DNA of 64,000 nucleotides from Streptomyces sp. NBC_01232 (GCF_035989885.1 NZ_CP108518.1:3228501-3292500); one strand, 5' to 3'; positions 1-9,988 are shown, numbered from the stretch's first letter. Notes: generated by a model from the sequence alone, not told the origin. Translations and numbers: made by a program.

Positions 1-287
1 AAGGAGGTCTCGGCGGCGACCGCGTGCTCGGCAGCGGCGGCGCTGCCCACCAGGGCCGGCGGGGGGCCGGGCTCGGTCGCCTCGCGCGGCGCGGCGACGG
101 CCACCGCCACGGCCGCGTGTTCCTGCGCCGGCTCCGCGGCCCACACCGGCTGAGCGGCGGGTGCCAGGGCGGGCTCGGGCGCGGGAGCGGGGGCCGGCGC
201 GGGATCGGCCGCCCGGACCGCCACCGGGGCGGCCAGCGGCGGCACTCGGAAGGTGCCCGTCGTCGAGGTGGTGCGCGTGGGGAACAT
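1..287 (-). CDS. hypothetical protein, N-terminal part only
   Basis: Open frame running off the left edge on the minus strand. The start at 287 is an ATG preceded by a good Shine-Dalgarno (GGAGG about 5 nt upstream) that lies just beyond the stop of the gene at 299, so the two are probably co-translated. The visible residues are rich in Ala, Pro and Glu with a repeated PAPAPAPEPALAPA stretch and no recognisable fold. The neighbour is a cell-wall protein, which suggests but does not prove an envelope role. Function not recognised. Confidence 0.55.
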   Translation of the reverse strand, partial: MFPTRTTSTTGTFRVPPLAAPVAVRAADPAPAPAPAPEPALAPAAQPVWAAEPAQEHAAVAVAVAAPREATEPGPPPALVGSAAAAEHAVAAETS

Positions 288-298
288 CGTTACCTCCG

Positions 299-1672
299 TC
301 ATGCGAACAGCCGGCGCCAGGTTTCCGGGCCCGGGTAGCCGTTGGCCGAGGCGCCGGTCCAGCCCTGCGCACGCTGGAACGCCTCGACGTTGCGGCGGTC
401 GGCCTCGCTCCAGCGCAGGCCCGGACCGGATGTGTAGTACTTGCCGAAGCCCTTCTTCACCAGCTGCCGGCCGAGGGCCTTGATGGCCTCGTGCGACATG
501 CCCGGACGGAACACCGCGGCACCCGGGAAGGCGCGTACCCCGCCCGGTCCCGGCGCGCCCGCCACCGTCGGCGGGATGTTCTTGCCCTGCTTCTCGACCA
601 GCAGCTTCCAGGTGTGCGTGCCCGGGATGCCGTCGGCGTCCGCACCCGTCCAGCCCTGTGCGCGCTGGAAGGCGGCGGTGGCGAGCTTGTCGTGCTCGCT
701 CCACGTCCGGTCGGCCACCCCCTTGGGGTAGAAGCGGTACGCGCCGCGCTCGATCAGCATCCGGCCGAGCTGGGCCACGTGGTCGTTCGTGGCGCCGGGG
801 CCGAACTTGTCCGCGCCCGGGAAGGTCTTCGCGTCCCCCGGCTTGGGGCCGGCCGCGGGCGGCTCGGCGCCCGGGGCCTCGGGCAGGATCCCGCCCGGCA
901 CCCCGTTGAACCGGTACGGGACGTACTTCGTCGCGTTCGCCCAGTACCCGTAGGGCGTGGCCAGCTTCCGCGTGTTCGGGCGCGTCTGCTCGTAGGCGAC
1001 GTAGTGCGTGTGCGTCTCGTCGACCCAGCCACCGAAGATGACCACGTGCGAGCCGTTGTTGGGGTCCGCCGGGTTGTGGAAGAGCAGCATGTCCCCCGGC
1101 AGCAGCTCATCCTTGGTGATCTTGGTGGCGAACTTGTCGAGGCTGCCGGTCCACTCGTTCGTACCGAGGTTCCAGACCATGGAGACGTAGCCCGAGCAGT
1201 CCTGCCGGTACCCGTCCGTCCAGTACTCGGACATGCTGTACGGGACCTTGGCGTCGAGCCACAGCTTCGCCCGGTTGATGATCGTCGCGCGGTCGATGCG
1301 GCGCACGGTGCCCGGCGTGGCCGGAGCGCCGGGCTGTCCCACCGGACCGCCCTTGGGGCCGTGCAGCGGGGTCCGGGCGCCCTGCGGGGAGCCCGGGTCG
1401 TCCAGTGCCACCGGCCCCGGAGCAGGGGTGGTGACGGCCATCGCGGTCATGCTCCCGCCGCCCAGGACGACTCCCGCGGCGGTGGCCAGCACCAGCGCCC
1501 GGCGGGCTCCGCGTGCGGCCGGGTGCCCCCCGTCCCGGAGCGGTATGGCCCGCGCCCGGGCGAGGGCGCGGCGGCGCTGGGCGCAGCCCCGGCACGCACA
1601 GTCGCCCGCGGGCTCGTACTCCTCGAAACCGGGCATCGGCATCTGCACATGCGTCGGAGGCTGCATCGTCAT
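299..1672 (-). CDS. peptidoglycan-binding protein with NlpC/P60-like amidase domain
   Basis: A 457-residue protein. Residues about 24-30 carry a Cys-rich patch (DCACRGC), followed by basic residues and one hydrophobic segment (about 58-80), consistent with an N-in membrane anchor. The middle domain has the NlpC/P60-like features DCSGYVSMVW (Cys159) and GSHVVIFGGW (His209), a Cys/His pair typical of cell-wall amidases or endopeptidases. Two C-terminal repeats, each ending in FQRAQGWTG and PGxxTW, are actinobacterial peptidoglycan-binding modules. The frame is open to 1786, but I chose the ATG at 1672 (GGAG/CGGA upstream; a second ATG lies at 1666). Role inferred: wall remodelling or hydrolysis outside the membrane. 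Confidence 0.8.
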   Translation of the reverse strand: MTMQPPTHVQMPMPGFEEYEPAGDCACRGCAQRRRALARARAIPLRDGGHPAARGARRALVLATAAGVVLGGGSMTAMAVTTPAPGPVALDDPGSPQGARTPLHGPKGGPVGQPGAPATPGTVRRIDRATIINRAKLWLDAKVPYSMSEYWTDGYRQDCSGYVSMVWNLGTNEWTGSLDKFATKITKDELLPGDMLLFHNPADPNNGSHVVIFGGWVDETHTHYVAYEQTRPNTRKLATPYGYWANATKYVPYRFNGVPGGILPEAPGAEPPAAGPKPGDAKTFPGADKFGPGATNDHVAQLGRMLIERGAYRFYPKGVADRTWSEHDKLATAAFQRAQGWTGADADGIPGTHTWKLLVEKQGKNIPPTVAGAPGPGGVRAFPGAAVFRPGMSHEAIKALGRQLVKKGFGKYYTSGPGLRWSEADRRNVEAFQRAQGWTGASANGYPGPETWRRLFA

Positions 1673-1865
1673 GCGGTTCCGTCCACTCCCCTGCTCGTCC
1701 ACTCGTCCACTGGTCGGCGGGAGCCGCACCTGATAGAGCATCAGATGCGGCACGCGCAGACATATCGTGCACGATAAACCCCCCAAACATGGGTTAATCG
1801 GACAAGGTGGGCGTGGCTGGTCACGGGCACCCCCGGACGTGGGGTAGAGTTTTCTCTGTCAGCAA

Positions 1866-1939
1866 GCGCCGCTAGCTCAGTTGGTTAGAGCAGCTGACTC
1901 TTAATCAGCGGGTCCGGGGTTCGAGTCCCTGGCGGCGCA
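1866..1939 (+). tRNA. tRNA-Lys (anticodon CTT)
   Basis: Cloverleaf read by eye: acceptor GCGCCGC/GCGGCGC, D-arm GCTCAGTTGGTTAGAGC, anticodon stem GCTGA/TCAGC with loop CTCTTAA giving anticodon CTT, and T-arm with GGTTCGAGTCC. The discriminator is A at 1939 and CCA is not encoded. It is followed directly by a strong hairpin terminator. Confidence 0.95.
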
Positions 1940-1950
1940 CAGACGGAGGA

Positions 1951-1987
1951 AGCCCCCCGCAGCGAAAGCTGCGGGGGGCTTCTTCGT
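1951..1987 (+). terminator. Rho-independent terminator after tRNA-Lys
   Basis: Perfect 13-bp stem (AGCCCCCCGCAGC with GCTGCGGGGGGCT) around a GAAA loop, followed by TCTTCGTTT. It can also serve the minus-strand sortase operon ending at 2044. Confidence 0.88.
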
Positions 1988-2043
1988 TTCCGGTCCGACC
2001 CGAGCAAGTTCGCTCAGGCCTGCTCAGGCCTGCTCGTATCTGC

Positions 2044-2721
2044 TCAGGCTGCGGTGCCCGGTTCGCCCGGGCGGGCTCCCACACCCGTCAGGTAGGCGGA
2101 GACCACCACGTTCGCCGTGTACTCCTTGGCCGTCTTGTCGTACGTGCCGCCGCAGGTCACCAGCCTCAGCTCCGCACGGCCGCGCACCCGCTGGCCGTAG
2201 GCCTTGTGCGCGTCGAAGGCCGCGCGCTCGTAGACCCGTACGTCCTCGACCGTGAACTCGGCGACCGAACCGTCCGCCCGCACCACCCGTACCTTGTCGC
2301 CCGGCTGCGCCGAGCTCAGGCCGTAGAACACGGCCGGCTTCGAGCGGGTGTCCACGTGCCCCACCATCAGCGCCGCCCCGGCCGTCCCCGGCTGGGTGCC
2401 CCGGCCCCACCAGCCCACCGTGCCCGGCTGGTCGTACGGGGGCGGGTCGATCGCGCCGTCCTTGTCCAGGTCCCGGGAGATCACCGGAGCCTGGATGCCT
2501 ATGGAGGGCACGTCGACGCGCTGGGGCAGGGACCCGGCCAGCGGCGCGTGCGCGGCCGGCAGCCCCCGGCCCACCGTGCCGCCCGCCGGACCCGCGGGCG
2601 GGGCGGGCGCCACGGTGAGCTGGCGGCCCCACAGCCACAGGCCGAGCACCAGCACCGCCCAGGCGGCGAAGGTCAGCAGCCGGCCGCCGGAGGAGGCCCT
2701 GTCCTCACTCACCGCCCTCAC
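2044..2721 (-). CDS. class F sortase
   Basis: A 225-residue membrane-anchored cysteine transpeptidase. One hydrophobic segment (about 15-34) is followed by a Pro/Ala-rich linker and the sortase barrel starting at RVDVPSIGIQAPV. Catalytic His122 lies in GHVDT and Cys189 in LVTCGG, the class F pattern. No arginine follows Cys189 until the C-terminal tail; Lys194 (TYDKT) occupies the place where relatives usually have DR, so the third catalytic residue is unclear. The GTG start at 2721 overlaps the stop of the upstream gene as GTGA, implying translational coupling to its probable substrate. An alternative GTG lies at 2712. Confidence 0.85.
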   Translation of the reverse strand: MRAVSEDRASSGGRLLTFAAWAVLVLGLWLWGRQLTVAPAPPAGPAGGTVGRGLPAAHAPLAGSLPQRVDVPSIGIQAPVISRDLDKDGAIDPPPYDQPGTVGWWGRGTQPGTAGAALMVGHVDTRSKPAVFYGLSSAQPGDKVRVVRADGSVAEFTVEDVRVYERAAFDAHKAYGQRVRGRAELRLVTCGGTYDKTAKEYTANVVVSAYLTGVGARPGEPGTAA

Positions 2722-3314
2722 TCACCGCTGCGGCGGCGGCGCAGGGCCAGCGCCCGGCCCGCCACGGCCAGGGTGGCCACGGCGGCGAGGATGGCGCCGA
2801 TCACCGTGTGCGGCAGCCCCGGGCCGTCGGCATCGTGGTCCTTCTTGGCCGAATCCGCCGCGAGTTCGGCGGCCATGCCGCCGCCGCCCGCGTGGACCGG
2901 CCAGATGGGACTGGGGTGGTGCGAGGGGCGGTAATGGGAGATCTGGACCGAGCCGCTGATCTTCTCGTGGCCGTCGCACATCACCCGGACGGAGTGCCAG
3001 CCCGGCGAGACGTGCGAGCTGATCATCGCGTCGCCGTAGAGCGGGCTGCGGCCGCCGTCCCGGCCGTAGAGGTCGACGTCCGACACGAAGGCGGCGGACT
3101 TGGCCGATCCGCGGTTGCCGTCACAACCCTGGACGCGCAGCTTGACCTGCGCTCCGGGGTGAGCCGGATTCGGGTCGACCGTGATGCTGCCGCGGTCTCC
3201 GCGGCCACCGCGGTCCTCCTCGCCCGCGAGGGCGATCGGCGCGGTCACCGCCGAGAATGCCGCCAGGGTGACGGCCATCGCGGTGGCGCGGACAGCGATC
3301 GGAACACTGCGCAT
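2718..3314 (-). CDS. secreted surface protein, probable class F sortase substrate
   Basis: A 198-residue protein. The ATG at 3314 has a perfect GAGGAGG ribosome site; the frame is open 18 nt further, but that ATG lacks one. An N-terminal signal peptide (RSVPIAVRATAMAVTLAAF..., cleavage near IALAGEE) is followed by an Ig-like beta-rich region starting at GSITVDPNPAHPGAQVKLRV, with two Cys (CDGN, CDGHE) that could form a disulfide. The C-terminus has GLPHT (167-170 is LPHT), about 20 hydrophobic residues and an RRRR tail. This is the layout of a sortase sorting signal, except that Val replaces Gly after LPxT. It overlaps the sortase gene by 4 nt. Substrate status is inferred from this arrangement. 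Confidence 0.72.
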   Translation of the reverse strand: MRSVPIAVRATAMAVTLAAFSAVTAPIALAGEEDRGGRGDRGSITVDPNPAHPGAQVKLRVQGCDGNRGSAKSAAFVSDVDLYGRDGGRSPLYGDAMISSHVSPGWHSVRVMCDGHEKISGSVQISHYRPSHHPSPIWPVHAGGGGMAAELAADSAKKDHDADGPGLPHTVIGAILAAVATLAVAGRALALRRRRSGE

Positions 3315-3449
3315 GATGAACCTCCTCGACAAGGAGATTCACGCGCGCCGCGCCGCCGCGCATCCGGAGCGGCGCCGTACGTGTCGGCCGTACGCCCCAA
3401 ACGCGGTAGGCCCGTTCGGCCGTACGCCACACGCGACGGGCGGTGCGCG

Positions 3450-4229
3450 TCAGACCAGGTCGACCAGGTCCGCGATCGAGGCGACCGTCTTCGTCGGGCG
3501 GAACGGGAACTTCTCCGTGTCCTTCTCGGTGGTCAGACCGGTGAGGACGAGGAAGGTCTGCATGCCCGCCTCCAGACCGGCCAGCACGTCGGTGTCCATC
3601 CGGTCGCCGATCATCGCGCTGGTCTCCGAGTGCGCGCCGATGGCGTTCAGGCCGGTCCGCATCATCAGCGGGTTCGGCTTGCCGGCGAAGTACGGCTTCT
3701 TGCCCGTCGCCTTGGTGATCAGTGCGGCGACCGCGCCGGTGGCCGGGAGCGGGCCCTCGGTGGAGGGGCCGGTCTCGTCGGGGTTGGTGCAGATGAAGCG
3801 CGCGCCCGCGTTGATCAGCCGGACCGCCTTGGTCATCGCCTCGAAGCTGTACGTCCGGGTCTCGCCGAGGACCACGTAGTCGGGCTCGTGGTCGGTCAGG
3901 ATGTAGCCGATGTCGTGCAGGGCGGTGGTCAGACCGGCCTCACCGATGACGTACGCCGTGCCGCCCGGCCGCTGGTCGTCGAGGAACTTCGCGGTGGCCA
4001 GCGCCGAGGTCCAGATGTTCTCGACGGGAACGTCCAGGCCCATCCGGTGCAGCCGGGCCTGGAGGTCGCGGGGGGTGTAGATCGAGTTGTTGGTCAGCAC
4101 CAGGAAGGGCTTGCCGGACTCGCGCAGCCGCTTGATGAAGGCATCGGCGCCAGGGATCGGGGTGCCCTCGTGGATGAGGACCCCGTCCATGTCGGTGAGC
4201 CAGGATTCGATCGGCTTGCGCTCTGCCAC
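3450..4229 (-). CDS. HAD-IIA family hydrolase (NagD-like phosphatase)
   Basis: A 259-residue cytosolic phosphatase of the HAD superfamily. Motif I is DMDGVLIHEG near the N-terminus, motif II is LVLTNNS, the cap follows (YVIGEAGL..., FICTNPDETGP) and motifs III/IV are GKPNPLMM and MIGDRMDTDVLAGLEAG. This order matches the NagD/p-nitrophenylphosphatase subfamily, which acts on small phosphorylated metabolites; the substrate cannot be read from the sequence. The GTG at 4229 was chosen because GCGGAG lies 8 nt upstream and motif I would otherwise sit unusually far in. It stands alone between the sortase pair and the phosphatase at 4351. Confidence 0.88.
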   Translation of the reverse strand: MAERKPIESWLTDMDGVLIHEGTPIPGADAFIKRLRESGKPFLVLTNNSIYTPRDLQARLHRMGLDVPVENIWTSALATAKFLDDQRPGGTAYVIGEAGLTTALHDIGYILTDHEPDYVVLGETRTYSFEAMTKAVRLINAGARFICTNPDETGPSTEGPLPATGAVAALITKATGKKPYFAGKPNPLMMRTGLNAIGAHSETSAMIGDRMDTDVLAGLEAGMQTFLVLTGLTTEKDTEKFPFRPTKTVASIADLVDLV

Positions 4230-4350
4230 GGGACTGTTCTCCGCTCTCGGTGACCTGCGACCTCTGGTCTGTACCACCCTATCCGGGCCGGGCTGCGGAC
4301 GTCCCTGCCGTCCACAGCCCGGACCACGGGGGGCGATCAGCCGGGGCGGA

Positions 4351-5874
4351 TCAGCCGAGGCGGACGTCGTCGACGGTCCAGTACCAGTTGTTGTTGCCGC
4401 TGTAGCGGAAGCGGATCTGGACGTCGGTGGCGCCGGCCGGGACCTGGAGGGCGAGGGACTCGGACCTGGCGACGGCGTCGGCGGTGTAGGACTTCACCAC
4501 GGTCGGGGCGGCGCCGTCGTAGGAGACCAGGACCTGGGCGGTCTGGCCGGCCTCCTGGCGGTAGTGGGTCCGGAAGGTCAGATTCCGCGTACTGCCGCCG
4601 GTGACCGCCCACTTGGGAGTGATGAGGGTGGAGTCGAAGGTGCCGGTGTGGCTCTTGTCGTCCCACTCGTCGGAGTCGGCGACGGCGAAGACGTCACGGG
4701 AGCGGACGTTCAGCTCGCGCCACTGGTCGCGCTGCGACTGGCTCCAGAACTCGTCGGTGGCGAAGGCCCAGCCGGCCCACTCGGTGACACCGCCGGTGCC
4801 CATCTTCGAGTTGTCGACGGACCAGCCGGCGGGCGGGGTGTGCGTGAAGCCCTTCACGCCGGCCGGGATGCCCGTCTCGTCCACGCGGGCCCGGAGGTTC
4901 GGGCGCAGCGTGTCGAAGGGGTCGCTGTCCGGGGCGTTCAGCGGTACGCCGTCGAGGCCGGGGGCGCCGACGCCGACCTGCGCGAGCGCGGTGGCGGCGA
5001 CGTCGACCAGCTTCACGTCCTCGCGTACCGAGCCGGCCGGGATTCCCGCGCCCCTGGCGATGACGAAGGTGCCGCGCTCCTGGATGGTGGAGCCGCCGTG
5101 GCCGCCGGAGTCGGTGTGGCCGTGGTCGGTGGTGACCAGGACCTTCCAGTTCTCCTGGGCGTACGTCGGGCGGTTCTGGACCGCGGTGAGGAGCCGGCCG
5201 ACCAGGACGTCGACGCGGGCGACGGTGTCGAGGTACTGCTGGCTGGCGGCGCCGTAGGAGTGACCGGCCGCGTCGATCTCGCCGAGGTAGACGAAGGCGG
5301 CGTCCGGGTTCCGGTCGCGCAGTTCGGCCTCGGCCGCGGCGGCGATCTTCGGGTCCTCGTTGCGGTAGCCGTCGCGGTCCCCCTTGAGGGAGAGTCGTTT
5401 GTCCACCTTCGGGGAGAAGATCGGGCCGTTCTGGTCGGTGGAGGTGATGGGCTCCCAGTCGGCGGCCGCGTACGTGTTGAGCTCCGGCCGGGCGTTCTCG
5501 ATGCGGGTCAGGAAGTCCGGGTGGGCGGTGTAGTTCTTGCCGGTGAAGGAGTTGTCCTTCACGCCGTGCTTGTCGGGCCAGACGCCGGTGGCGATGGTGG
5601 ACCAGCCGGGGCCGGAGGAAGTGGCGGCCATGGGGCTCGCGTAGAGGGTGCTGCGGGCGGTCAGCCCCTGGGCCATCAGGCCGTTCAGATTCGGCGCGTT
5701 CGCGGCCTTGACGCGGTCCAGGACCGCGCCGTCGATGCCGATGACGAGGACCTTGTCGGTGTTGGCCGCCGCGCCGGCGGCGCCTGCGGGGGTGGCCGCC
5801 ACGGTGGCGGCGATCAGGGCGGAGGTGACGGCGGTCGCGGCGACGGCACGACGTCCGGGCAGAACAGGGGACAC
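4351..5874 (-). CDS. secreted alkaline-phosphatase-superfamily phosphodiesterase
   Basis: A 507-residue exported enzyme of the type I phosphodiesterase/nucleotide pyrophosphatase family. The GTG start at 5874 has an AGGAGGAG site; the frame is open far upstream only by chance. A signal peptide is followed by VLVIGIDGAVLD (first metal Asp), a Ser/Thr nucleophile region at SSGPGWSTIATGVWPDKHGV, and the downstream metal ligands GEIDAAGHSYG and TTDHGHTDSGGHG. After the catalytic domain, the last about 150 residues form a beta-rich module ending NNWYWTVDDVRLG, resembling a carbohydrate- or protein-binding jelly roll. It is 143 bp downstream of the phosphonate operon on the same strand, so a phosphorus-scavenging role is plausible but unproven. 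Confidence 0.82.
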   Translation of the reverse strand: MSPVLPGRRAVAATAVTSALIAATVAATPAGAAGAAANTDKVLVIGIDGAVLDRVKAANAPNLNGLMAQGLTARSTLYASPMAATSSGPGWSTIATGVWPDKHGVKDNSFTGKNYTAHPDFLTRIENARPELNTYAAADWEPITSTDQNGPIFSPKVDKRLSLKGDRDGYRNEDPKIAAAAEAELRDRNPDAAFVYLGEIDAAGHSYGAASQQYLDTVARVDVLVGRLLTAVQNRPTYAQENWKVLVTTDHGHTDSGGHGGSTIQERGTFVIARGAGIPAGSVREDVKLVDVAATALAQVGVGAPGLDGVPLNAPDSDPFDTLRPNLRARVDETGIPAGVKGFTHTPPAGWSVDNSKMGTGGVTEWAGWAFATDEFWSQSQRDQWRELNVRSRDVFAVADSDEWDDKSHTGTFDSTLITPKWAVTGGSTRNLTFRTHYRQEAGQTAQVLVSYDGAAPTVVKSYTADAVARSESLALQVPAGATDVQIRFRYSGNNNWYWTVDDVRLG

Positions 5875-6017
5875 GTACTCCTCCTGGGAGCAAGTGAGCG
5901 GCGGACGGAGCGGGGGCATTGCGCAGGTGCCGGGTCCGGGCCGAGGGTGAGGTCCTCGGTCCAGACCGGTTATGCAAGCGTCACTCTGCCGTTCCTGGGT
6001 GGCCAGGAAGTAACCGG

Positions 6018-7091
6018 TCAGCTTCCGGTTGCCGACTTCCACGCATCGACGTAACCGGTGAGGTTCTTGCCGATGTCGGCCCAGTCCGGCTCGAAGATCT
6101 CCACACCCGTCATGATCCTGGTGAGCTCGACGGCGTTGGCGTCGGTCGGCTTGACGTCGGTGCGCGCCGGGAAGCCGCCCCCGACCCCGATGACCAGCTG
6201 CTGGGCCTGCTCGCTGAGCAGGTGGTCGAGGAGCTTCCTGCCGTTCTCGGTGTGGGGGGCCTTGTCGACGAGGCCGGCCGCGTACGGCAGGGCGAAGCTG
6301 GTGGGCCTGCCGCCCTCCTTCGCCGGGAACCAGATGCCGAGGTTCGGCATGGACCTGGACTGCGCGAAGTTCATCTGCACGTCGCCGTTGGCCACGAGCA
6401 GCTCGCCCTTGTCGGTCTTGGGCGCGAGCTTGCTGGTGGAGGAGGACGGGCCGACGTTGTTGGCCTGGAGCTTCTTCAGGTACTCCATCGCCGGCTCCTT
6501 GCCGCCGAAGTCGTGCATCGACTTGATGAGCACGGCGGTGCCGTCGCCCGCGACGCCCGGGGTGGAGTACTGCAGCTTTCCCTTGTACTTGGCGTCCAGC
6601 AGCTCCTCCCAGGTCCTGGGCGCCTCGGCGAGCTCCTTCTTGTTGTAGACGAAGCCGAAGTAGTTCTTGACGACCGAGGTCCACCTGCCGTCGGGGGACT
6701 TGTCCGCGCCGTTGACCTTGTCGGAGCCCTGCGGCACGTAGGACTGGAGCAGGCCCTTGCCGTCGGCCTGCTGGATGAAGGGCGGCAGGGTGATCAGTAC
6801 GTCGGCCTGGGTGTTGGTCTTCTCGCGGACGGCGCGCTGCACCATCTCGCCGGAGCCGCCCTCGACGTACTTGACCTCGATGCCGGTCTTCCTGGTGAAG
6901 TCGGCGAAGACCTTGTCGTACCAGCCGTCGCCCTTCTCGCTCTTGAGGCCGTCGGCGCTGTAGACGGTGACGACCTTCTCGCCGGCCCGGGAGTCGGCGG
7001 AGGGCGAGCCTCCGCAGGCGGTGAGGGGGGCGGCGAGGGCGAGGCTGCCGGTGAGGACGAGGGCGGTGCGGAGGAATCTCTTGCCGGTCAT
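6018..7091 (-). CDS. 2-aminoethylphosphonate-type ABC transporter substrate-binding lipoprotein
   Basis: A 357-residue lipoprotein with signal peptide and lipobox (APLTAC, Cys26). The mature part is a type II periplasmic-binding fold similar to iron/2-aminoethylphosphonate binding proteins: VTVYSADGLKSEKGDGWYDKVFADFTRKTG at the start, then VGGGFPARTDVKP near the end. It is the last gene of a six-gene minus-strand operon whose oxidase and phosphonatase-like hydrolase give the substrate assignment; the sequence alone would also allow Fe(III) or another anion. It begins 54 nt after the permease stop, so it may be expressed at a different level from the permeases. Confidence 0.8.
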   Translation of the reverse strand: MTGKRFLRTALVLTGSLALAAPLTACGGSPSADSRAGEKVVTVYSADGLKSEKGDGWYDKVFADFTRKTGIEVKYVEGGSGEMVQRAVREKTNTQADVLITLPPFIQQADGKGLLQSYVPQGSDKVNGADKSPDGRWTSVVKNYFGFVYNKKELAEAPRTWEELLDAKYKGKLQYSTPGVAGDGTAVLIKSMHDFGGKEPAMEYLKKLQANNVGPSSSTSKLAPKTDKGELLVANGDVQMNFAQSRSMPNLGIWFPAKEGGRPTSFALPYAAGLVDKAPHTENGRKLLDHLLSEQAQQLVIGVGGGFPARTDVKPTDANAVELTRIMTGVEIFEPDWADIGKNLTGYVDAWKSATGS

Positions 7092-7145
7092 GGAACTTCC
7101 TTACGGGGAAAGGGAGTCGGCGGGGGTGGGGTGGGCGTACGGGGT

Positions 7146-7943
7146 TCAGCGGTAGGAGGCCCTGGTGCGAACGCGGGAGACGGCCAGCAGGACCAGCAGG
7201 GTGGTGGCCATCAGGACCACGGCGACGGCGGAGCCGCTGAAGAGCGAACCGCGGTCGGTGGCGGTGAAGATGCGGACGGGCAGGGGCATCCAGTCCGGCG
7301 GGTAGAGCATCATCGTGGCGCTCAGCTCGCCCATGGACAGGGCGAAGCAGAGACCGGCCGCGGCCGTGAGGGACGGCAGCAGGAGGGGGAGCCTGACCCG
7401 CCACAGGACGTACGCGGGACGGGCGCCCAGGGAGGCCGCCGCCTGCTCGTACGCGGGGTCGAGTCGTACGATCGCCGCCGAGACCGACTGGTGGGCGAAC
7501 GCCGTGACGAGGACCGTGTGCGCCAGGACGACGATCGAGCCGGTGCCGTTGAGCAGGACGGGCGGCCGGCTGAAGGCGACGAGCACGGCGAGGCCGACGA
7601 CCACGGACGGCACGGCGACGGGCAGCATGAACAGCGCGTCCAGCAGTCGCCTGCCCCGCTTGCGCAGCGCGGCGCCGGCCAGCGCGGCCCAGGTGCCGAC
7701 GGTGAGCGCAAGGAGGCTGGCGGCGACGGCGGTGACCAGGCTGGTGGTGAGGGCCCGGAGGGATTCGCCGCGCACGGCGGCGGCGTAGTTCGCGGTGGTC
7801 GGGCCGGAGGGGAGGGCCCCGGACCAGTGCGTGGAGAAGGACGCGGCCACCACGACGAGCAGGGGCAGGGCGAACAGCGGAAGGAAGAGGAGGCCGAAGA
7901 GGCCCCAGGCGGCCCAGCGGCCGCTCTTGCTACGCACCAGCAC
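7146..7943 (-). CDS. ABC transporter permease (phosphonate operon, second permease)
   Basis: A 265-residue inner-membrane permease with about six hydrophobic segments. The cytoplasmic EAA-type loop is visible as YEQAAASLGARPAYVLWRVRLPLLLPS, the coupling site for the ATPase. The GTG start at 7943 lies inside the end of the preceding permease gene (14-nt overlap); a second GTG at 7937 is possible. It pairs with the permease at 7930-8946 to form the transmembrane channel. The family resembles PhnV/PotC-type permeases; phosphonate specificity comes from the operon. Confidence 0.85.
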   Translation of the reverse strand: MLVRSKSGRWAAWGLFGLLFLPLFALPLLVVVAASFSTHWSGALPSGPTTANYAAAVRGESLRALTTSLVTAVAASLLALTVGTWAALAGAALRKRGRRLLDALFMLPVAVPSVVVGLAVLVAFSRPPVLLNGTGSIVVLAHTVLVTAFAHQSVSAAIVRLDPAYEQAAASLGARPAYVLWRVRLPLLLPSLTAAAGLCFALSMGELSATMMLYPPDWMPLPVRIFTATDRGSLFSGSAVAVVLMATTLLVLLAVSRVRTRASYR

Positions 7944-8938
7944 GCTTGCCCACCACCCGGTAGAGACCGAAGAGTCCGACGGAGATCGCGATGTTGACGA
8001 CGGCGACCACGCAGGCGGCCGGGTAGTCGGATTCGAGGATGGCCTTGCCGTAGATGAGCATCGGGAGGGTCGTGACGTCCTTGGCGCCGGTGAACAGGAC
8101 GATCCCGAACTCGTTGAGGCACATGACCAGCACGAGGCTGCCGCCGGCGGCGAGCGCGGGGAGGGCCTCGGGCAGGATCACCTGCCGGACGATCCGGGCG
8201 GGCCGGGCGCCGAGGCCGGCGGCGACCTCCAGCTGGGCGGTGTCCAGCTGGGAGAAGGCGGCGAGCAGCGGGCGCATCACGAAGGGCGTGAAGTACGTGA
8301 TCTCCGCGAGCAGGACGCCCCAGGGAGTGGTGAGGAAGTGGAAGGGCCCCTCGGCGGCGCCGGTGAGGCCGGTGACCAGGCCGTTGGCCATGCCGACGGT
8401 CCCGTAGAGGAAGAGGAGGGCGAGGGTGATGAGGAAGGAGGGGAAGGAGAGGAAGACGTCGATGAACCTGGCGACGGCGCGGGCCCCGGGGAAGGGCACG
8501 AAGGCGATGACGAGCGCGAGCGCGAAGCCGAGGACGAGACAGCCGGCGGTGGCTCCGACGGCCAGCCATACGGTGGTGCCGAGGGCCTCGCGGAAGCTCT
8601 GCGAGGCGAAGACGGAGGCGTACGCGTCGAAGGCGCCGCCGCCGTTCTCGGGGGTGAGGGACTGCTGGACGACCAGCGCGAGGGGATACAGGAACACCAG
8701 CGCAAGCACGACCACGGGCGGCAGAGCCCACAGACTGCCCGGCACGCGCAGCCGGTCCAGCCCCGCCGGCGTGTGAGGCGCGGGGTCCCGATCTTTCAGC
8801 CCCGCCGGCGTGTGAGGCGCGGAGCCCTGCCCTCCCAGCCCCGCCGGCGATTGAGGCGCGGGGTCCGGGGCGGAGCCCCGTGGGGGTTCGGCCCGGAGCG
8901 GGCCGACGGCCGTACGGGGCGCGGCCCGCCGCGAGGCG

Positions 8939-8946
<8 letters not shown>
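7930..8946 (-). CDS. ABC transporter permease (phosphonate operon, first permease)
   Basis: Permease with about six membrane segments and an EAA loop (VAAGLGARPARIVRQVILPEALPALAAG). If translation begins at the GTG at 8946, which overlaps the ATPase stop by 8 nt, the protein has 338 residues. In that case its first about 60 residues are unlike any transporter: residues about 30-62 contain three PAGL units translated from three copies of the host's dispersed intergenic repeat (8758-8862). A GTG just before VPGSLWALPPVV would remove this segment but has no clear ribosome site. The transporter core is secure; the start is not. Confidence 0.8.
8758..8862. repeat. three copies of the dispersed 'cagccccgccggcg' repeat
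   Basis: Direct copies begin at 8758, 8797 and 8836 (plus-strand sense cagccccgccggcg followed by tgtgaggcgc or attgaggcgc), spaced 39 nt. Each contains a GCCGGC site. The same repeat occurs at 13778-13890, 50610-50662 and, degenerate, 56890-56965. Here it lies inside an open reading frame rather than between genes. Confidence 0.88.

Positions 8947-9984
<1,038 letters not shown>

Positions 9985-9988
<4 letters not shown>

Noticed and set aside
8758..8862. CRISPR array
   Set aside because: Three 25-nt units with 12-14 nt spacers match the genome-wide Streptomyces repeat; spacers too short and no cas genes.
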